Assembly (NCBI GenBank): GCA_964352225.1
Contig: CAYGRM010000364.1
Span: forward strand, 1-6,809
Length of the DNA stretch: 6,809 nt
Source: CAJQQY01 sp964352225
Lineage (GTDB): Bacteria > Bacteroidota > Bacteroidia > Chitinophagales > Saprospiraceae
Direction: 5' to 3'
How positions within the stretch are numbered: position 1 is the stretch's first letter; each line of letters opens with the position of its first letter. A program made the position numbers and the translations under genes. Shown piece after piece: positions 6,792 through 6,809 of the stretch. Below the pieces are notes generated by a model. That model searched no databases, was not told the DNA's origin, and saw only the letters and a list, made by a program, of their open reading frames with translations.

Positions 6792-6809
6792 CCTTTTTCG
6801 AACATAGTG

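Noticed and set aside
1..6809. CRISPR array, tRNA or rRNA genes, or an intact insertion sequence
   Set aside because: No regularly spaced direct repeats, no tRNA cloverleaf or rRNA-like sequence, and no transposase coding region were seen.

Overview
The window reads as a piece of a Bacteroidota chromosome, probably from a Flavobacteriia-, Chitinophagia- or Saprospiria-like lineage. The evidence is a C-terminal type IX secretion (T9SS) sorting domain on a large secreted protein, a DUF6268-type outer-membrane protein, AT-rich coding DNA, and the absence of strong Shine-Dalgarno sites before the starts. I cannot name a genus from sequence alone.

Layout: (1) Positions 1-424 hold no credible gene. 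They contain a dense series of inverted repeats and two GC-rich islands. On the minus strand, about 101-149 resembles the 3' end of a bacterial group II intron. (2) Positions 425-2309 hold a tight two-gene minus-strand operon. A DUF6268 outer-membrane beta-barrel-like protein (1401-2309) is followed after 4 bp by a bile acid:sodium symporter family (BASS) inner-membrane transporter (425-1396). (3) Positions 2310-2687 are an AT-rich divergent intergenic region that should carry the promoters of both units, plus several palindromes. (4) Positions 2688-6752 encode one 1354-residue secreted protein. It has a signal peptide, an N-terminal helical segment, a long Asp-box (sortilin/BNR-type) beta-propeller region, a PKD domain, a LamG/concanavalin-A-like domain, a beta-rich linker and a type A T9SS sorting domain. 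It ends in four consecutive in-frame TAA codons. (5) Positions 6753-6809 are non-coding and contain three 8-bp units of a CGCAGAG-type repeat.

Functionally, the operon pairs an outer-membrane protein with a sodium-coupled inner-membrane carrier, so a shared role in moving an organic anion across the envelope is possible but unproven. The divergent large gene encodes a cell-surface or secreted adhesin- or hydrolase-like multidomain protein. Nothing in the sequence ties it to the transporter operon apart from proximity. No complete new system is evident. The least explained stretch is the structured non-coding DNA at 57-366.
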